Positions 46,379 through 55,459 of a stretch of 64,000 nucleotides of DNA are shown here, in pieces. The stretch spans positions 1 to 64,000 of the forward strand of contig NZ_SGWW01000005.1 in assembly GCF_004216575.1 (NCBI RefSeq), written 5' to 3'. A program made the translations under genes and the position numbers. Origin of the DNA: Microcella putealis (GTDB taxonomy: Bacteria; Actinomycetota; Actinomycetes; Actinomycetales; Microbacteriaceae). The stretch's first letter is position 1; the number at the start of each line of letters is the position of its first letter. The notes beneath the pieces are model-generated. The model was not told where the DNA came from. It saw nothing but the letters and a program-made list of their open reading frames with translations, and did no database searches.

Positions 46379-47350
46379 TCACGACATTGAGGTGAGCGCG
46401 ATCATTCGCGAGACCGCGCGCAGGTACTTCTTCCGATATCCGCCCGCGAGCATCTCGTCGCCGAACACGCGGTCGAGGGGCACACCGGTCGCAATAATGC
46501 GAACCTGCGCGTCGTACAGGCGGTCAACGAGCGCGACGAGGCGCAGCGCATCCGTCTGGTTATCCAACGTGCGGACGCCGGTCACGGCCACGGCCGAAAG
46601 CCCCTCGATGAGCCCGACGTAGCGCGACGGGTGAACGGTGGCAAGGTGCCGCAACACGTCGTCGAACGCATCCAGCGTGACCGAGCCCGCGACGCCCTCG
46701 ATGGTGCGCGCAAGGTCAGCGTCGTCGACCGTGACCGCGGTTCCCTCGATGTCGCGCTTGCGGTAGTCGACCCCGTCAATGCGAACGGTGAGGAATCGGT
46801 CGGCCAGGGCGTGAATCTCGCGCAGAAAGTCTTGCGCGGCGAAGCGCCCCTCGCCGAGCGCGTGCGGCGGGGTGTTCGACGTCGCCGCGATGCGGGACCC
46901 GCTCGCCACCAGTTCACCGAGCAGCCGCGACATCACCATGGTGTCGCCCGGGTCGTCGAGCTCGAACTCGTCGATCGCGATGAGCTGGGCACCCCGGAAG
47001 TGGGCGACCGCTTCCCGATAGCCGAGCGCCCCAACGATCGCCGTGTACTCGATGAAGGTGCCGAAGTACTTGCGACCGCGCGTGCGGTGCCAGAGCGAGG
47101 CGAGCAGGTGCGTCTTCCCGACGCCGAAGCCGCCGTCGAGGTAGATGCCGGGCTTCGCGGCGGGGGCGGCTGGCTTCCGGCGAAACAGCCCGCCGCCCTT
47201 CGCCGCGGGGGCACCGTCGACGAAGAGGCGCACGGCATCAACCGCCGCCTGCTGACTCGGGTACGCGGCATCCGGCACGTACGACTCGAGGCTTGCCGTC
47301 TCGAACTGCGGCGGCGGCGCGAGGTGGCCGATCAGTTCGTCTGGCCCCAT
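46379..47350 (-). CDS. zapE: Cell division ATPase ZapE (AFG1-like)
   Basis: This 323-residue ATPase of the AFG1 family is linked in E. coli to Z-ring constriction. Walker A is GGFGVGKTHLLASLW, Walker B is LIAIDEFELDDPGDT, and the AAA-like sensor region ASGSRIAATSNTPPHALGEG follows. I chose the ATG at 47350 (MGPDELIGHLAPPPQFE), which keeps the family N-terminus; in-frame upstream starts exist to 47395. A 98-base divergent gap separates it from the RibD-like gene. Confidence 0.88.
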   Translation of the reverse strand: MGPDELIGHLAPPPQFETASLESYVPDAAYPSQQAAVDAVRLFVDGAPAAKGGGLFRRKPAAPAAKPGIYLDGGFGVGKTHLLASLWHRTRGRKYFGTFIEYTAIVGALGYREAVAHFRGAQLIAIDEFELDDPGDTMVMSRLLGELVASGSRIAATSNTPPHALGEGRFAAQDFLREIHALADRFLTVRIDGVDYRKRDIEGTAVTVDDADLARTIEGVAGSVTLDAFDDVLRHLATVHPSRYVGLIEGLSAVAVTGVRTLDNQTDALRLVALVDRLYDAQVRIIATGVPLDRVFGDEMLAGGYRKKYLRAVSRMIALTSMS

Positions 47351-47448
47351 TCCGGGTCGACGATCGCACAGGCTGAGCTGAGTGGAGAGGGGCACCGAGT
47401 CTCGTTCGTCAGGCGGCGGGGAGACCCCAATTCTATTAGCGTGTCGGC

Positions 47449-48171
47449 ATGCTGCTGCGCCGGGTGCTGCCCACGACCGAAGGGCCGATCGCGCTCGACA
47501 CGAACGAGGGTCGCGAGCAGCTTGCCGAGTGGTACCGGCCGCACGGCGACGCGTCGATGCGGCTCATGATGATCGCCACCCTCGACGGGCGCGCGGCCGG
47601 GGGCGACGGGGTGTCCGACTCAGTGAGCTCCCCTGTCGACCGGCGCGTATTGCAGGCGGTTCGCGGTCACGCCGACGCGGTCATCGTCGGCGCGGGCACG
47701 GTGCGCCGCGAGTCGGTCGGCCGACCCCCGGGGGCGGCGCTTGTCGTGGTGACGGCCACAGGCACCCTCGACGGGCACCGGCTGCGCGAGTCCGACGACG
47801 GTTCGCCACTGATCATCATGACGACCCCCGACGGCGCGGAACGGGCACGCGCAGCGCTGACGCGCATCCCGCATGAAATCGTCACGGTCACCGGCGATGA
47901 CGCCGGTCGACCGACGGTGGATGCGGTGGTCGGCATTTTGCGTCGCCGCGGCTACGCGCACCTCGTTTGCGAGGGTGGCCCGACGCTTGCGGCGCAGTTC
48001 GTCGACGCCGCGCTCATCGACGAGTACTGCCTCACGACCGCGCCCGCTCTCGGCGGAGCCCAGCCCCTCTTGGGCGAGGGCGATCGACCGCTAACGCACC
48101 TCGAGCCCCGTCAACTGCTCGTCGACGACGCGGGCTTCAGCTACGGGCGCTGGCGGCCGGCGGGGCGCTGA
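47449..48171 (+). CDS. RibD C-terminal-like pyrimidine reductase family protein
   Basis: This 240-residue dihydrofolate-reductase-fold protein resembles the reductase half of RibD. It shows MRLMMIATLDGRAAGGDGVS (the substrate/NADPH start), DAVIVGAGTVRRESVG, and the nucleotide-binding stretch LVCEGGPTLAAQFVDAALID. There is no deaminase half. Standalone family members occur in actinobacteria and their substrate is mostly unknown, so a riboflavin role is not assured. ATTCTATTAG just before the start may hold the -10, implying a near-leaderless mRNA. Confidence 0.8.
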   Translation: MLLRRVLPTTEGPIALDTNEGREQLAEWYRPHGDASMRLMMIATLDGRAAGGDGVSDSVSSPVDRRVLQAVRGHADAVIVGAGTVRRESVGRPPGAALVVVTATGTLDGHRLRESDDGSPLIIMTTPDGAERARAALTRIPHEIVTVTGDDAGRPTVDAVVGILRRRGYAHLVCEGGPTLAAQFVDAALIDEYCLTTAPALGGAQPLLGEGDRPLTHLEPRQLLVDDAGFSYGRWRPAGR

Positions 48172-48213
48172 GCCCGCAGGGTTGCTGAGCCCCCAGCGTT
48201 GCTGAACGCTCAG
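48167..48213. repeat. Tandem 17-base repeat at a convergent gene end
   Basis: Two near-identical 17-base units (48167–48183 and 48184–48200, two mismatches) start GCTGAGCCC, and a third partial unit follows (48201–48213). Each unit contains TGA; the first supplies the stop of the RibD-like gene, and the third overlaps the stop of the opposing hydrolase. AGCGTT/AACGCT (48195–48200, 48205–48210) can form a six-pair hairpin. Confidence 0.7.
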
Positions 48214-49412
48214 AGCTCGCGCAGCCACCCGCCGATCGCGCGGTCGAAGCGTCGCGGGTCGATGTTCCAGAGCCGCGTGTGCCCCGCATCCGCGAAGCGC
48301 TCGAGTCGCACCGTGCGGGGCGGTGCGGCGGCGACAAGCCGCAGCACGGGCTCAATCGGCACGTCCGGGTCGGCGTCGCTGTGCAGCACGAGCAGGGGCA
48401 CGCCGAGTTCCGCCGCGCGCGCGACCGCGTCGAGCCTGTTCAGGTCGATCGGCGCCCCGCGGCCGGTGAGGCGCACGCCGATCGGGTGCGACAGCAGGCC
48501 GAACGCGAGTGACTGCACGGCAGCCGGCAGACGTCGCCGCGCGGCCTGGTGCGCGAGAATCGCCCGCCAGTGCACGGCGGCAGACTCCAGGATCACACCG
48601 TCGAGAGCGGCGGCCTCCGGGGCCCGCAGCACGGTCTGCAGCACGCTGGCCCCACCCATCGACCACCCCATCAGCACGATGCGCTCGGCGCCGCGGCCCC
48701 GCGCGAAGCGGATCGCGGCGGCCACGTCGCGCCACTCGTCATCGCCGAGTCCGTAGCGCCCGTCGGGTGACGCAGGCGCATCGCCGTCGTTGCGATAGCT
48801 GATGAGCAGGCTTGACCAGCCAGTTGCCCGAGCGATCGGCACGGCACGCAAACCTTCCGCCCGCGTGACGCCGCGGCCGTGCACCTGAATCACCCAGTCG
48901 CGTTCGTGCCCGGCGGGCACGAACCAAGCGGGGGCGGGGCCCAGCTCGGTCTCAACATCGACGTCCTCGAACGGCACGTCGAGATCGGCGGGGGTGAGGT
49001 AGTACCACGCACCCCAGCGGCCACGCAGCGCTGTCACAATGTCGCCGCGCTGCACCGACTCGAGACGACGCGTGACGGTGCCGGCACCTCGCGCGAGGAT
49101 CGTGCCGACACGCGCGTGGCCGCGCCCGCGGTCGAACCACAGGCTGTAGCGACCGGCCAGTGCCGTTTCCGGGGTCAACGACACCGTCACGGTTCCGGAT
49201 GCGCGATCCACGCTGTGCAGGATCACTTCCTCCGGGCGCTCCCCCGGCGGCGTCACGACGCTCCGCGCCGCGCGCACCGCGACACCCGCGGCAGCGACGG
49301 CGGCCGTGGCGACGAGGACGCCCGATGCGAGTGCGACGGATCCGAGCATCCGCACAGCCCGCGAGGAATCGCGGCCCCGCGGGCCGGGGTCGTGCCGTGC
49401 GGCGAGTCTCAC
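48210..49412 (-). CDS. Secreted or membrane-anchored alpha/beta hydrolase
   Basis: This 400-residue protein has an N-terminal hydrophobic segment (about residues 22–45, VALASGVLVATAAVAAAGVA) that serves as signal or anchor. An unassigned beta-rich region comes before the alpha/beta hydrolase domain. The nucleophile elbow is VLMGWSMGGASVLQ, the likely acid is in LVLHSDADPDVPIEP, and the His is in ADAGHTRLWNID. An oxyanion stretch is VIQVHGRGVTR. The start is GTG. Substrate is unknown; an esterase or peptidase is equally possible. Confidence 0.82.
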   Translation of the reverse strand: MRLAARHDPGPRGRDSSRAVRMLGSVALASGVLVATAAVAAAGVAVRAARSVVTPPGERPEEVILHSVDRASGTVTVSLTPETALAGRYSLWFDRGRGHARVGTILARGAGTVTRRLESVQRGDIVTALRGRWGAWYYLTPADLDVPFEDVDVETELGPAPAWFVPAGHERDWVIQVHGRGVTRAEGLRAVPIARATGWSSLLISYRNDGDAPASPDGRYGLGDDEWRDVAAAIRFARGRGAERIVLMGWSMGGASVLQTVLRAPEAAALDGVILESAAVHWRAILAHQAARRRLPAAVQSLAFGLLSHPIGVRLTGRGAPIDLNRLDAVARAAELGVPLLVLHSDADPDVPIEPVLRLVAAAPPRTVRLERFADAGHTRLWNIDPRRFDRAIGGWLREL

Positions 49413-49447
49413 GCGCCGACCGTATCAACTCGCCCTAGCCTCAAGGC

Positions 49448-50038
49448 GTGGTCGCGCCCTCCGTCTCCCCCGACGCGCGATTCGATGCACTGGTCGCATC
49501 GATCGCCCACGCTCGACCGCGCGACGAACTCGTGGTGAGCGAGATTCCTGCGCCCACGGGCCTCGCCCCGTTCGCCTACGCACTCGCCGCCGACGTCGAC
49601 CCCGCCCGGCACGCCGACGACTCTGACCTGGGCACGGGCCGCCTCATCGTGCTGTTCGACCCCGACGAGCCCGAGGGCTGGGAGGGCGCGGTGCGCATCA
49701 TCTGTTTCGCGCAGGCACCGCTCGAGCACGACATCGGCGTCGACCCGCTCGTCGCCGAGGTGGCGTGGTCATGGCTCATGGATGGGCTGGCCGTCCGCGC
49801 GGCGAGTTTCACGGCCGAAAGCGGCACGGCGACGAAGACCCTGTCAACCGGCTTCGGCAGCCTGGCCCCCCAGGGCTCGGGCGCCCAAATCGAGCTGCGC
49901 GCCTCGTGGAGCCCGCTCGACGACGACCTCGCCCCGCACGTCGAGGGCTGGACCGAACTGCTGTGCATGCTGGCCGGGTATCCGCCGACTGCCGAGGGGG
50001 TCACACCCATCACCCCGCGCAGGAGGGCCCGTGCCTGA
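49448..50038 (+). CDS. DUF3000 domain-containing protein
   Basis: The 196-residue product belongs to the actinobacterial DUF3000 family of unknown function. Characteristic are RDELVVSEIPAPTGLAPFAY, GTGRLIVLFDPDEPEGWEG and VAEVAWSWLMDGL. No signal peptide or membrane segment is seen. The start is GTG. Its end overlaps the start of the ribonuclease D gene by eight bases, a pairing conserved in the order, so a link to RNA metabolism is possible but untested. Confidence 0.88.
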   Translation: MVAPSVSPDARFDALVASIAHARPRDELVVSEIPAPTGLAPFAYALAADVDPARHADDSDLGTGRLIVLFDPDEPEGWEGAVRIICFAQAPLEHDIGVDPLVAEVAWSWLMDGLAVRAASFTAESGTATKTLSTGFGSLAPQGSGAQIELRASWSPLDDDLAPHVEGWTELLCMLAGYPPTAEGVTPITPRRRARA

Positions 50039-51305
50039 CCGCGACACTGACCGCGACACCGCTGCCGCGCCTGACGAAGCAACGCCGCTGCCCACGGCGG
50101 CGCCCGCCGAAAAACCGCGCGTCATCGACACGCGAGACGATTATCTGGATGCGGTGCGCCGGCTCGCGGCGGGCACCGGCCCGGTCGCGGTCGACGCCGA
50201 GCGTGCGAGCGGATTCCGCTACTCGCAGCGCGCGTACCTGATCCAGGTGTTCCGCCGAGGCGCGGGAACCTTCCTCTTCGATCCCCCCGCCATCGACTCC
50301 TTCTCCGAGCTTCAGGACGCGATTGGCGACGCCGAATGGGTGCTGCACGCGGCAAGCCAAGACCTCGCGTGCCTTCGCGAGGTGGGCCTTGAGCCGCCGA
50401 GCATCTTCGACACCGAACTCGGCGCGAGGCTCGCGGGTCTCCCCCGGGTCGGGCTCGCCGCCGTGGTGGAAGAGACCCTCGGGCTGCACCTGAAGAAGGA
50501 GCACTCGGCGGCCGACTGGTCGACGCGCCCGCTCCCGGAATCGTGGTTGACCTACGCCGCGCTCGACGTCGAACTCCTCGTTGACGTGCGCGACCGCATC
50601 CACGACCGCCTTGAGGCGGCGGGCAAGCTCGCTGCCGCCGAGCAAGAGTTCCGCGCCGTGCTGGAGCGGCCCGCGCCCGAGCCGCGCTCTGAGCCCTGGC
50701 GCCGCCTGTCTGGCCTGCACGCCGTGCGCGGCCAGCGCGCCCTCGCCGTCGCCCGGGCCCTGTGGCTCGCGCGCGACGCCTACGCGCGGGAAATCGACAT
50801 CGCCCCCGGTCGTCTCGTCCCCGACGCGTCGATTGTGGCGGCCGCCAAGGCAACCCCCACCTCAAAGCGCGAACTCGCTCAGTTGTCGAGCTTTCACGGG
50901 CGGGCCTCGCGTTCGCAACTCGACCGGTGGTGGGCGGCGATCCAGGAGGGTCTCGCCACCGACGACCTCCCCGCCGTGCGCGTGCGCGAGGAAGCGACGA
51001 TTCCGCCGCCGCGGTCGTGGAGCGATCGGAACCCCGAAGCCGACCGCCGACTACGCGCAGCGCGCGAGCGGCTCCAGCTCGTGGCCGACGACCTCGAGGT
51101 TCCCCTGGAAAACCTGCTGACGCCCGACACGCTGCGGCGCATCGCCTGGCAGCCGCCGCGCACGGTCAGCGAGGCGACGATCGCGGCCGCGCTCGAGGCG
51201 GGCGGGGCGCGCCCGTGGCAGATTGACGCAACGGCACTAATAATCGCCGATGCTTTTGTGGATGCTGCCCAAGCGCCCGACGAGGACGCGGACACCGCTT
51301 CGTAG
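50031..51305 (+). CDS. rnd: Ribonuclease D-like 3'-5' exonuclease with HRDC domain
   Basis: This 424-residue DEDD exonuclease processes structured RNA 3' ends such as tRNA. Exo I is VAVDAERASGFRYSQRAYLI, Exo II is HAASQDLACLREVG with DTELGARLAGLPRVGL, and Exo III is YAALDVELLVDVRDRI. An HRDC domain lies in about residues 215–290 and a C-terminal helical region follows. I chose the GTG at 50031, overlapping DUF3000; earlier in-frame starts lie inside that gene. Confidence 0.92.
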   Translation: MPDRDTDRDTAAAPDEATPLPTAAPAEKPRVIDTRDDYLDAVRRLAAGTGPVAVDAERASGFRYSQRAYLIQVFRRGAGTFLFDPPAIDSFSELQDAIGDAEWVLHAASQDLACLREVGLEPPSIFDTELGARLAGLPRVGLAAVVEETLGLHLKKEHSAADWSTRPLPESWLTYAALDVELLVDVRDRIHDRLEAAGKLAAAEQEFRAVLERPAPEPRSEPWRRLSGLHAVRGQRALAVARALWLARDAYAREIDIAPGRLVPDASIVAAAKATPTSKRELAQLSSFHGRASRSQLDRWWAAIQEGLATDDLPAVRVREEATIPPPRSWSDRNPEADRRLRAARERLQLVADDLEVPLENLLTPDTLRRIAWQPPRTVSEATIAAALEAGGARPWQIDATALIIADAFVDAAQAPDEDADTAS

Positions 51306-51383
51306 GTTCACCCAGTCGGTCCCCCGCTGTTCGACCGCCGTTCCTAGGCTGGGCGCACACCTGTTACCGAACTGGGAGGCACC

Positions 51384-52583
51384 GTGGCCGAACGAGCCGA
51401 TGTCGTCTTCGTCGATGGGGTACGCACCCCATTTGGACGAGCCGGCGAAAAGGGCATGTACTGGAACACCCGAGCCGACGATCTGATCGTCAAGGCGATG
51501 ATCGGGATGCTCGAGCGCAACCCGAACCTGCCGAAAGAGCGCATCGATGAGGTCGCGGTCGCCGCGACTACGCAGGAGGGCGACCAGGGGCTCACCCTGG
51601 GGCGGACCGCCGCGATTCTTGCCGGGCTGCCGCTGAGCGTTCCCGGCTACGCCATCGACCGCATGTGTGCCGGCGCCATGACCGCCGTCACGGCCGTTGC
51701 CGGATCGATCGCGTTTGGCGCGTACGACGTCGCCATCGCTGGTGGCGTCGAGCACATGGGTCGTCACCCCATGGGCGGTAACGCCGACCCGAACCCGCGC
51801 TTCCTGGCCGAGAAGCTCGTGAGCCCCGACGCCCTCAATATGGGCATCACAGCCGAGCGCCTGCACGACCGTTTCCCGCAGCTGACGAAGGAGCGCAGCG
51901 ACCGCTTCGGCATGCGCAGCCAGCAGAAGGTGGCGGCGGCCTACGAGGCCGGCCACATTCAGCCCGACCTCGTGCCCGTCGCGATCCGCAGCGGCGAGGG
52001 CTGGGGGCTCGCCACCCACGACGAGGGCCTCCGCCCCGAGACGACCATGGAAGGTCTTGCCACCCTGCGCACCCCCTTCCGCCCCCACGGCCGGGTCACG
52101 GCGGGCAACGCCTCGCCGCTCACCGACGGCGCGTCCGTCAGCCTGCTGGCTAGCGCCGACGCCGCGCGTGAGCTCGGCCTCAGCACGAAGATGCGCCTCG
52201 TGAGCTTCGCGTTCGCCGGCGTACAGCCCGAGGTCATGGGCATCGGCCCGATCCCGTCGACCGAGAAGGCGCTGAAGAAGGCCGGGCTCACGATCGACGA
52301 CATCGGCCTGTTCGAGCTGAACGAGGCCTTCGCGGTTCAGGTGCTGAGCTTGCTCGACCACTTCGGCATCGACGACGACGACCCCCGCGTCAACCAGTGG
52401 GGCGGCGCGATCGCGTTCGGCCACCCGCTCGCGAGCTCCGGTGTGCGTCTCATGATTCAGCTCGCGCGCCAGTTCGAGCTGCACCCCGAGGTTCGCTACG
52501 GCCTGACGGCCATGTGCGTCGGCCTCGGCCAGGGCGGCTCGGTCATCTGGGAGAACCCCCACTACGACGGAAAGAAGAAGTGA
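51384..52583 (+). CDS. fadA: Acetyl-CoA acyltransferase (beta-oxidation thiolase)
   Basis: This 399-residue thiolase cleaves 3-ketoacyl-CoA to acetyl-CoA. The nucleophilic Cys is in IDRMCAGAMTAVTA (about residue 93). The second-site motifs are LNEAFAVQVLSLLD, IAFGHPLASSGVR with the His, and MCVGLGQGGSVIW with the second Cys. The start is GTG with a GGGAGG site. It shares a GTGA junction with the downstream multifunctional enzyme gene. Confidence 0.95.
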   Translation: MAERADVVFVDGVRTPFGRAGEKGMYWNTRADDLIVKAMIGMLERNPNLPKERIDEVAVAATTQEGDQGLTLGRTAAILAGLPLSVPGYAIDRMCAGAMTAVTAVAGSIAFGAYDVAIAGGVEHMGRHPMGGNADPNPRFLAEKLVSPDALNMGITAERLHDRFPQLTKERSDRFGMRSQQKVAAAYEAGHIQPDLVPVAIRSGEGWGLATHDEGLRPETTMEGLATLRTPFRPHGRVTAGNASPLTDGASVSLLASADAARELGLSTKMRLVSFAFAGVQPEVMGIGPIPSTEKALKKAGLTIDDIGLFELNEAFAVQVLSLLDHFGIDDDDPRVNQWGGAIAFGHPLASSGVRLMIQLARQFELHPEVRYGLTAMCVGLGQGGSVIWENPHYDGKKK

Positions 52584-54748
52584 CCGTGGCGAAGAGCGCT
52601 GTCAGCCAGTACCGCCGCGAGCAGTTCGACTCACTGCTCGCCCTCTCCGACGACGAGGTCGTCACCCACTCGTACGTGCGCGACGTCGCGCTGCCGAGTG
52701 GTGGCACCCTCGCCCTCATCACGCTCGACAATGGGCGCGACCACACCCGACCGAGCACGCTCGGCCCGCAGGGGCTGCTTGAGCTCGCTGGGGTCCTCGA
52801 TGAGCTGACCGCTCGCGCATCCGCTGGTGAGATCCAGGCTGTTGCGATCACGGGGAAGCCGTTCATCCTCGCCGCGGGCGCCGACCTGTCGAAGGTCGGT
52901 GACCTCCCGAACCGCGACGCGGGGCTCAAGATGGCGCAGCTCGGCCACTACGCCCTCGGCAAGCTGGGCGAGACCGGCGTGCCGTCGTTCTGCTTCATCA
53001 ACGGCCTCGCCCTCGGCGGCGGCGTTGAGGTTGCCCTGAACTGCGACTACCGCACGCTCGACTCGAGTGCCGCGGCGCTCGCCCTTCCCGAGGTGTTCCT
53101 CGGCATCATCCCCGGTTGGGGCGGCGCGTGGCTGCTGCCGAACCTCATCGGCATCGAGAACGCGCTCAAGGTCGTCGTCGAGAACCCGCTCAAGAACAAC
53201 CGCACGCTGAAGCCGGCCCAGGCACTCGAGCTCGGAATCGCCGACGTGATGTTCTCGCCGGCGAACTTCCTCGAAGACTCGATCCGCTGGGCTGACGGCG
53301 TCATCACGGGAAAGACGACGGTCAAGCGCCCGAACGCCCCCGGCAAGCTCGAGCGCGCGGTGAAGTGGGATGCGGCGATCGGCATCGCGCGCAAGATGCT
53401 CGAGAAGCGCATCGGCACCGTCGCGAAGTCGCCGTATGCCGCCCTCGACCTGCTGAAGGCCGCCAAGTCGAGCGACAAGGCGACGGGCTTCGCCGCCGAA
53501 GACGAGGCGCTCGCTGACCTCGTCTCGGGCGACCAGTTCGCCGCGTCGATCTACGCGTTCAACCTCGTGCAGAAGCGCGCGAAGCGTCCCGCAGGTGCCC
53601 CCGACAAGGCGCTCGCCAAGCCGGTCACCAAGGTGGGCGTGCTCGGCGCGGGTCTCATGGCGAGCCAGTTCGCGCTGCTGTTCGTGCGTCGCCTCAAGGT
53701 GCCGGTCATCATCACTGACCTCGACCAGGCGCGCGTCGACAAGGGCCTCGAGTACATCCGCGGCGAGATCACCGAACTCGAACAGAAGGGACGCCTCGAC
53801 GCCGACGAGGCGAACCAACTGCGGGCACTCGTCACGGGAACGGTCGATAAGAACGACTTCGCCGACTGCGACTGGGTCATCGAGGCGGTGTTCGAAGAGC
53901 TCACGATCAAGCAGGACCTGTTCGCCGAGATGGAGGGCATCATCTCGCCCGAGACGATCCTCGCGACGAACACCTCCTCGCTCTCGGTCGAGCAGATCGG
54001 CGCGAAGCTCGCGCACCCCGAGCGGGTTGTCGGCTTCCACTTCTTCAACCCGGTCGCGGTCATGCCGCTCATCGAGGTCGTGAAGACGCCGCACACCGAC
54101 GAGGCGTCCCTCGCCACGGCGATGGCGACCGCGGCAAAGCTGCGAAAGAACGCCGTGATCACGGCCGACACTCCCGGATTCGTGGTGAACCGCATCCTGG
54201 CGAAGCTGCTGGGCGAGGCGATGCACGCCGTCGAGCAGGGCACCCCGTTCGACGACGTGGTGGCCGCACAGAAGCACTTCGGCCTGCCGATGGATCCGTT
54301 CGTGCTGCTCGACCTTGTGGGGCTGAAGGTGGGCGCCCACGTGCTCGACACGCACCACGGCGCCTTCCCCGACCGCTTCTTCGAGTCGAAGGCTTTGCAC
54401 GAGCTCGCTGAAGCCGGCGTGCTGCTCGAGAAGGACAGCAAGGGTCAGGCCAAGGGCATCGATAAGAAGGCCATCGCGATCGTCGACAAGCACCGCCCGG
54501 CGGATGCGCGGCCGTACACCGTCGCGGAGCTCACCCGCCGCCTGGAAGACGGTCTCGCGGACGAGATCCACCGCATGCTGGAAGATCAGGTCGTGGAGGC
54601 GCCTGAGGACATCGACCTCTGCATGATCCTCGGAGCCGGTTGGCCCTTCCAGATGGGCGGCGCGACGCCGTTCCTCGACCGGGTTGGCGCCTCAGATCGC
54701 GCGTTTGGCGGCACTTTCCACAGCCCGCGTATCGCGGGTGCGAGCTAG
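52580..54748 (+). CDS. fadJ: Fatty-acid oxidation multifunctional protein (enoyl-CoA hydratase / 3-hydroxyacyl-CoA dehydrogenase)
   Basis: This 722-residue FadB/FadJ-type enzyme carries out hydration and dehydrogenation in beta-oxidation. The N-terminal crotonase domain has AITGKPFILAAGADLSKVGD and FINGLALGGGVEVALNCDYR. The NAD-binding domain starts VGVLGAGLMASQFALLFVRR, with ATNTSSLSVEQIG and FHFFNPVAVMPLIEVV, and two C-terminal dehydrogenase domains follow. I prefer the GTG at 52580 (GGA site eight bases upstream, GTGA overlap); GTG 52586 is the alternative. A strong terminator follows. Confidence 0.95.
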   Translation: MTVAKSAVSQYRREQFDSLLALSDDEVVTHSYVRDVALPSGGTLALITLDNGRDHTRPSTLGPQGLLELAGVLDELTARASAGEIQAVAITGKPFILAAGADLSKVGDLPNRDAGLKMAQLGHYALGKLGETGVPSFCFINGLALGGGVEVALNCDYRTLDSSAAALALPEVFLGIIPGWGGAWLLPNLIGIENALKVVVENPLKNNRTLKPAQALELGIADVMFSPANFLEDSIRWADGVITGKTTVKRPNAPGKLERAVKWDAAIGIARKMLEKRIGTVAKSPYAALDLLKAAKSSDKATGFAAEDEALADLVSGDQFAASIYAFNLVQKRAKRPAGAPDKALAKPVTKVGVLGAGLMASQFALLFVRRLKVPVIITDLDQARVDKGLEYIRGEITELEQKGRLDADEANQLRALVTGTVDKNDFADCDWVIEAVFEELTIKQDLFAEMEGIISPETILATNTSSLSVEQIGAKLAHPERVVGFHFFNPVAVMPLIEVVKTPHTDEASLATAMATAAKLRKNAVITADTPGFVVNRILAKLLGEAMHAVEQGTPFDDVVAAQKHFGLPMDPFVLLDLVGLKVGAHVLDTHHGAFPDRFFESKALHELAEAGVLLEKDSKGQAKGIDKKAIAIVDKHRPADARPYTVAELTRRLEDGLADEIHRMLEDQVVEAPEDIDLCMILGAGWPFQMGGATPFLDRVGASDRAFGGTFHSPRIAGAS

Positions 54749-54769
54749 CACTCGCCCCGCCCGAACCGC

Positions 54770-54806
54770 GGCCCCCGGCCCCTCTCGCTGCGAGGGGCCG
54801 GGGGCC
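54770..54806 (+). terminator. Terminator after fadJ
   Basis: A perfect 15-pair stem (54770–54784 with 54792–54806) surrounds a seven-base loop and is followed by GTTTCGT. It begins 21 bases past the fadJ stop. Its CCGGCCCCTC/GAGGGGCCGG core also appears in the acnA terminator at 57491–57535. Confidence 0.88.
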
Positions 54807-54843
54807 GTTTCGTGTGTCGGTGGCCGCCGCTACTCTTCCGACC

Positions 54844-55455
54844 ATGCCTGATCACGTGCCCGCCCCCGCTGCTCCCCTCGTGTATTACGTCGCGCAGAGT
54901 CTTGACGGCTTTGTGGCCGACCGCGATGACGCACTCGACTGGCTCCTGCAGTTCGGCTTCGACACCTTCCAGCAGCACTACGACGAGTTTTTCGCGGGTG
55001 TCGGCGCGATCATCATGGGCGCATCGACGTATCGCTGGCTCGCCGCGGCGGGTGAGGCGTGGCCGTACCCCGGGCTCCCGTGCTGGGTACTGACGCACAG
55101 CACCCTGCCCCCGATGGGCGGCGCCGAGGGCGTCATCACCGCCACCGATGTGCCGGCGGTCGCTCGTGCCGCTCGGGCGGCCGCTGGCGACCGCTCAGTC
55201 TGGGTTGTCGGCGGCGGGCAGACTGCGGCGCAGTTCGCCGAGCACGGCGAACTCGATGAGCTCAGAGTCACGGTCATGCCCATCACACTCGGCGACGGCG
55301 CCCCCCTGCTGCCCCACGCCGGCCCTGCTCGGCGCTGGCAGCTCACCGGAACGACCGCCTTCGACGGCGGGCCGATCGAGCTCGCGTACCGCGCAGTGAC
55401 CGACGCCGGTGTGGCGTCGGGCGACACGCGAGACGACGCCGCATCCCGCCGCTGA
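54844..55455 (+). CDS. Dihydrofolate reductase/RibD-like family protein
   Basis: This 203-residue protein has the DHFR/RibD reductase fold. It starts near LVYYVAQSLDGFVADRDDAL, then GVGAIIMGASTYRWLAAAGE, WVVGGGQTAAQFAEHGELDE and VTVMPITLGDGAPLLP. It is a standalone reductase of unknown substrate, distinct from the RibD-like protein at 47449. The ATG at 54844 follows the fadJ terminator; the frame upstream of it is fadJ sequence. It converges on dxs with a four-base gap. Confidence 0.82.
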   Translation: MPDHVPAPAAPLVYYVAQSLDGFVADRDDALDWLLQFGFDTFQQHYDEFFAGVGAIIMGASTYRWLAAAGEAWPYPGLPCWVLTHSTLPPMGGAEGVITATDVPAVARAARAAAGDRSVWVVGGGQTAAQFAEHGELDELRVTVMPITLGDGAPLLPHAGPARRWQLTGTTAFDGGPIELAYRAVTDAGVASGDTRDDAASRR

Positions 55456-55459
55456 CGCC

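Noticed and set aside
52631-54571. 646-codon minus-strand open frame opposite fadJ
   Set aside because: The plus-strand enzyme has every expected motif, while the antisense product has none and is low-complexity Arg/Glu/Leu sequence.
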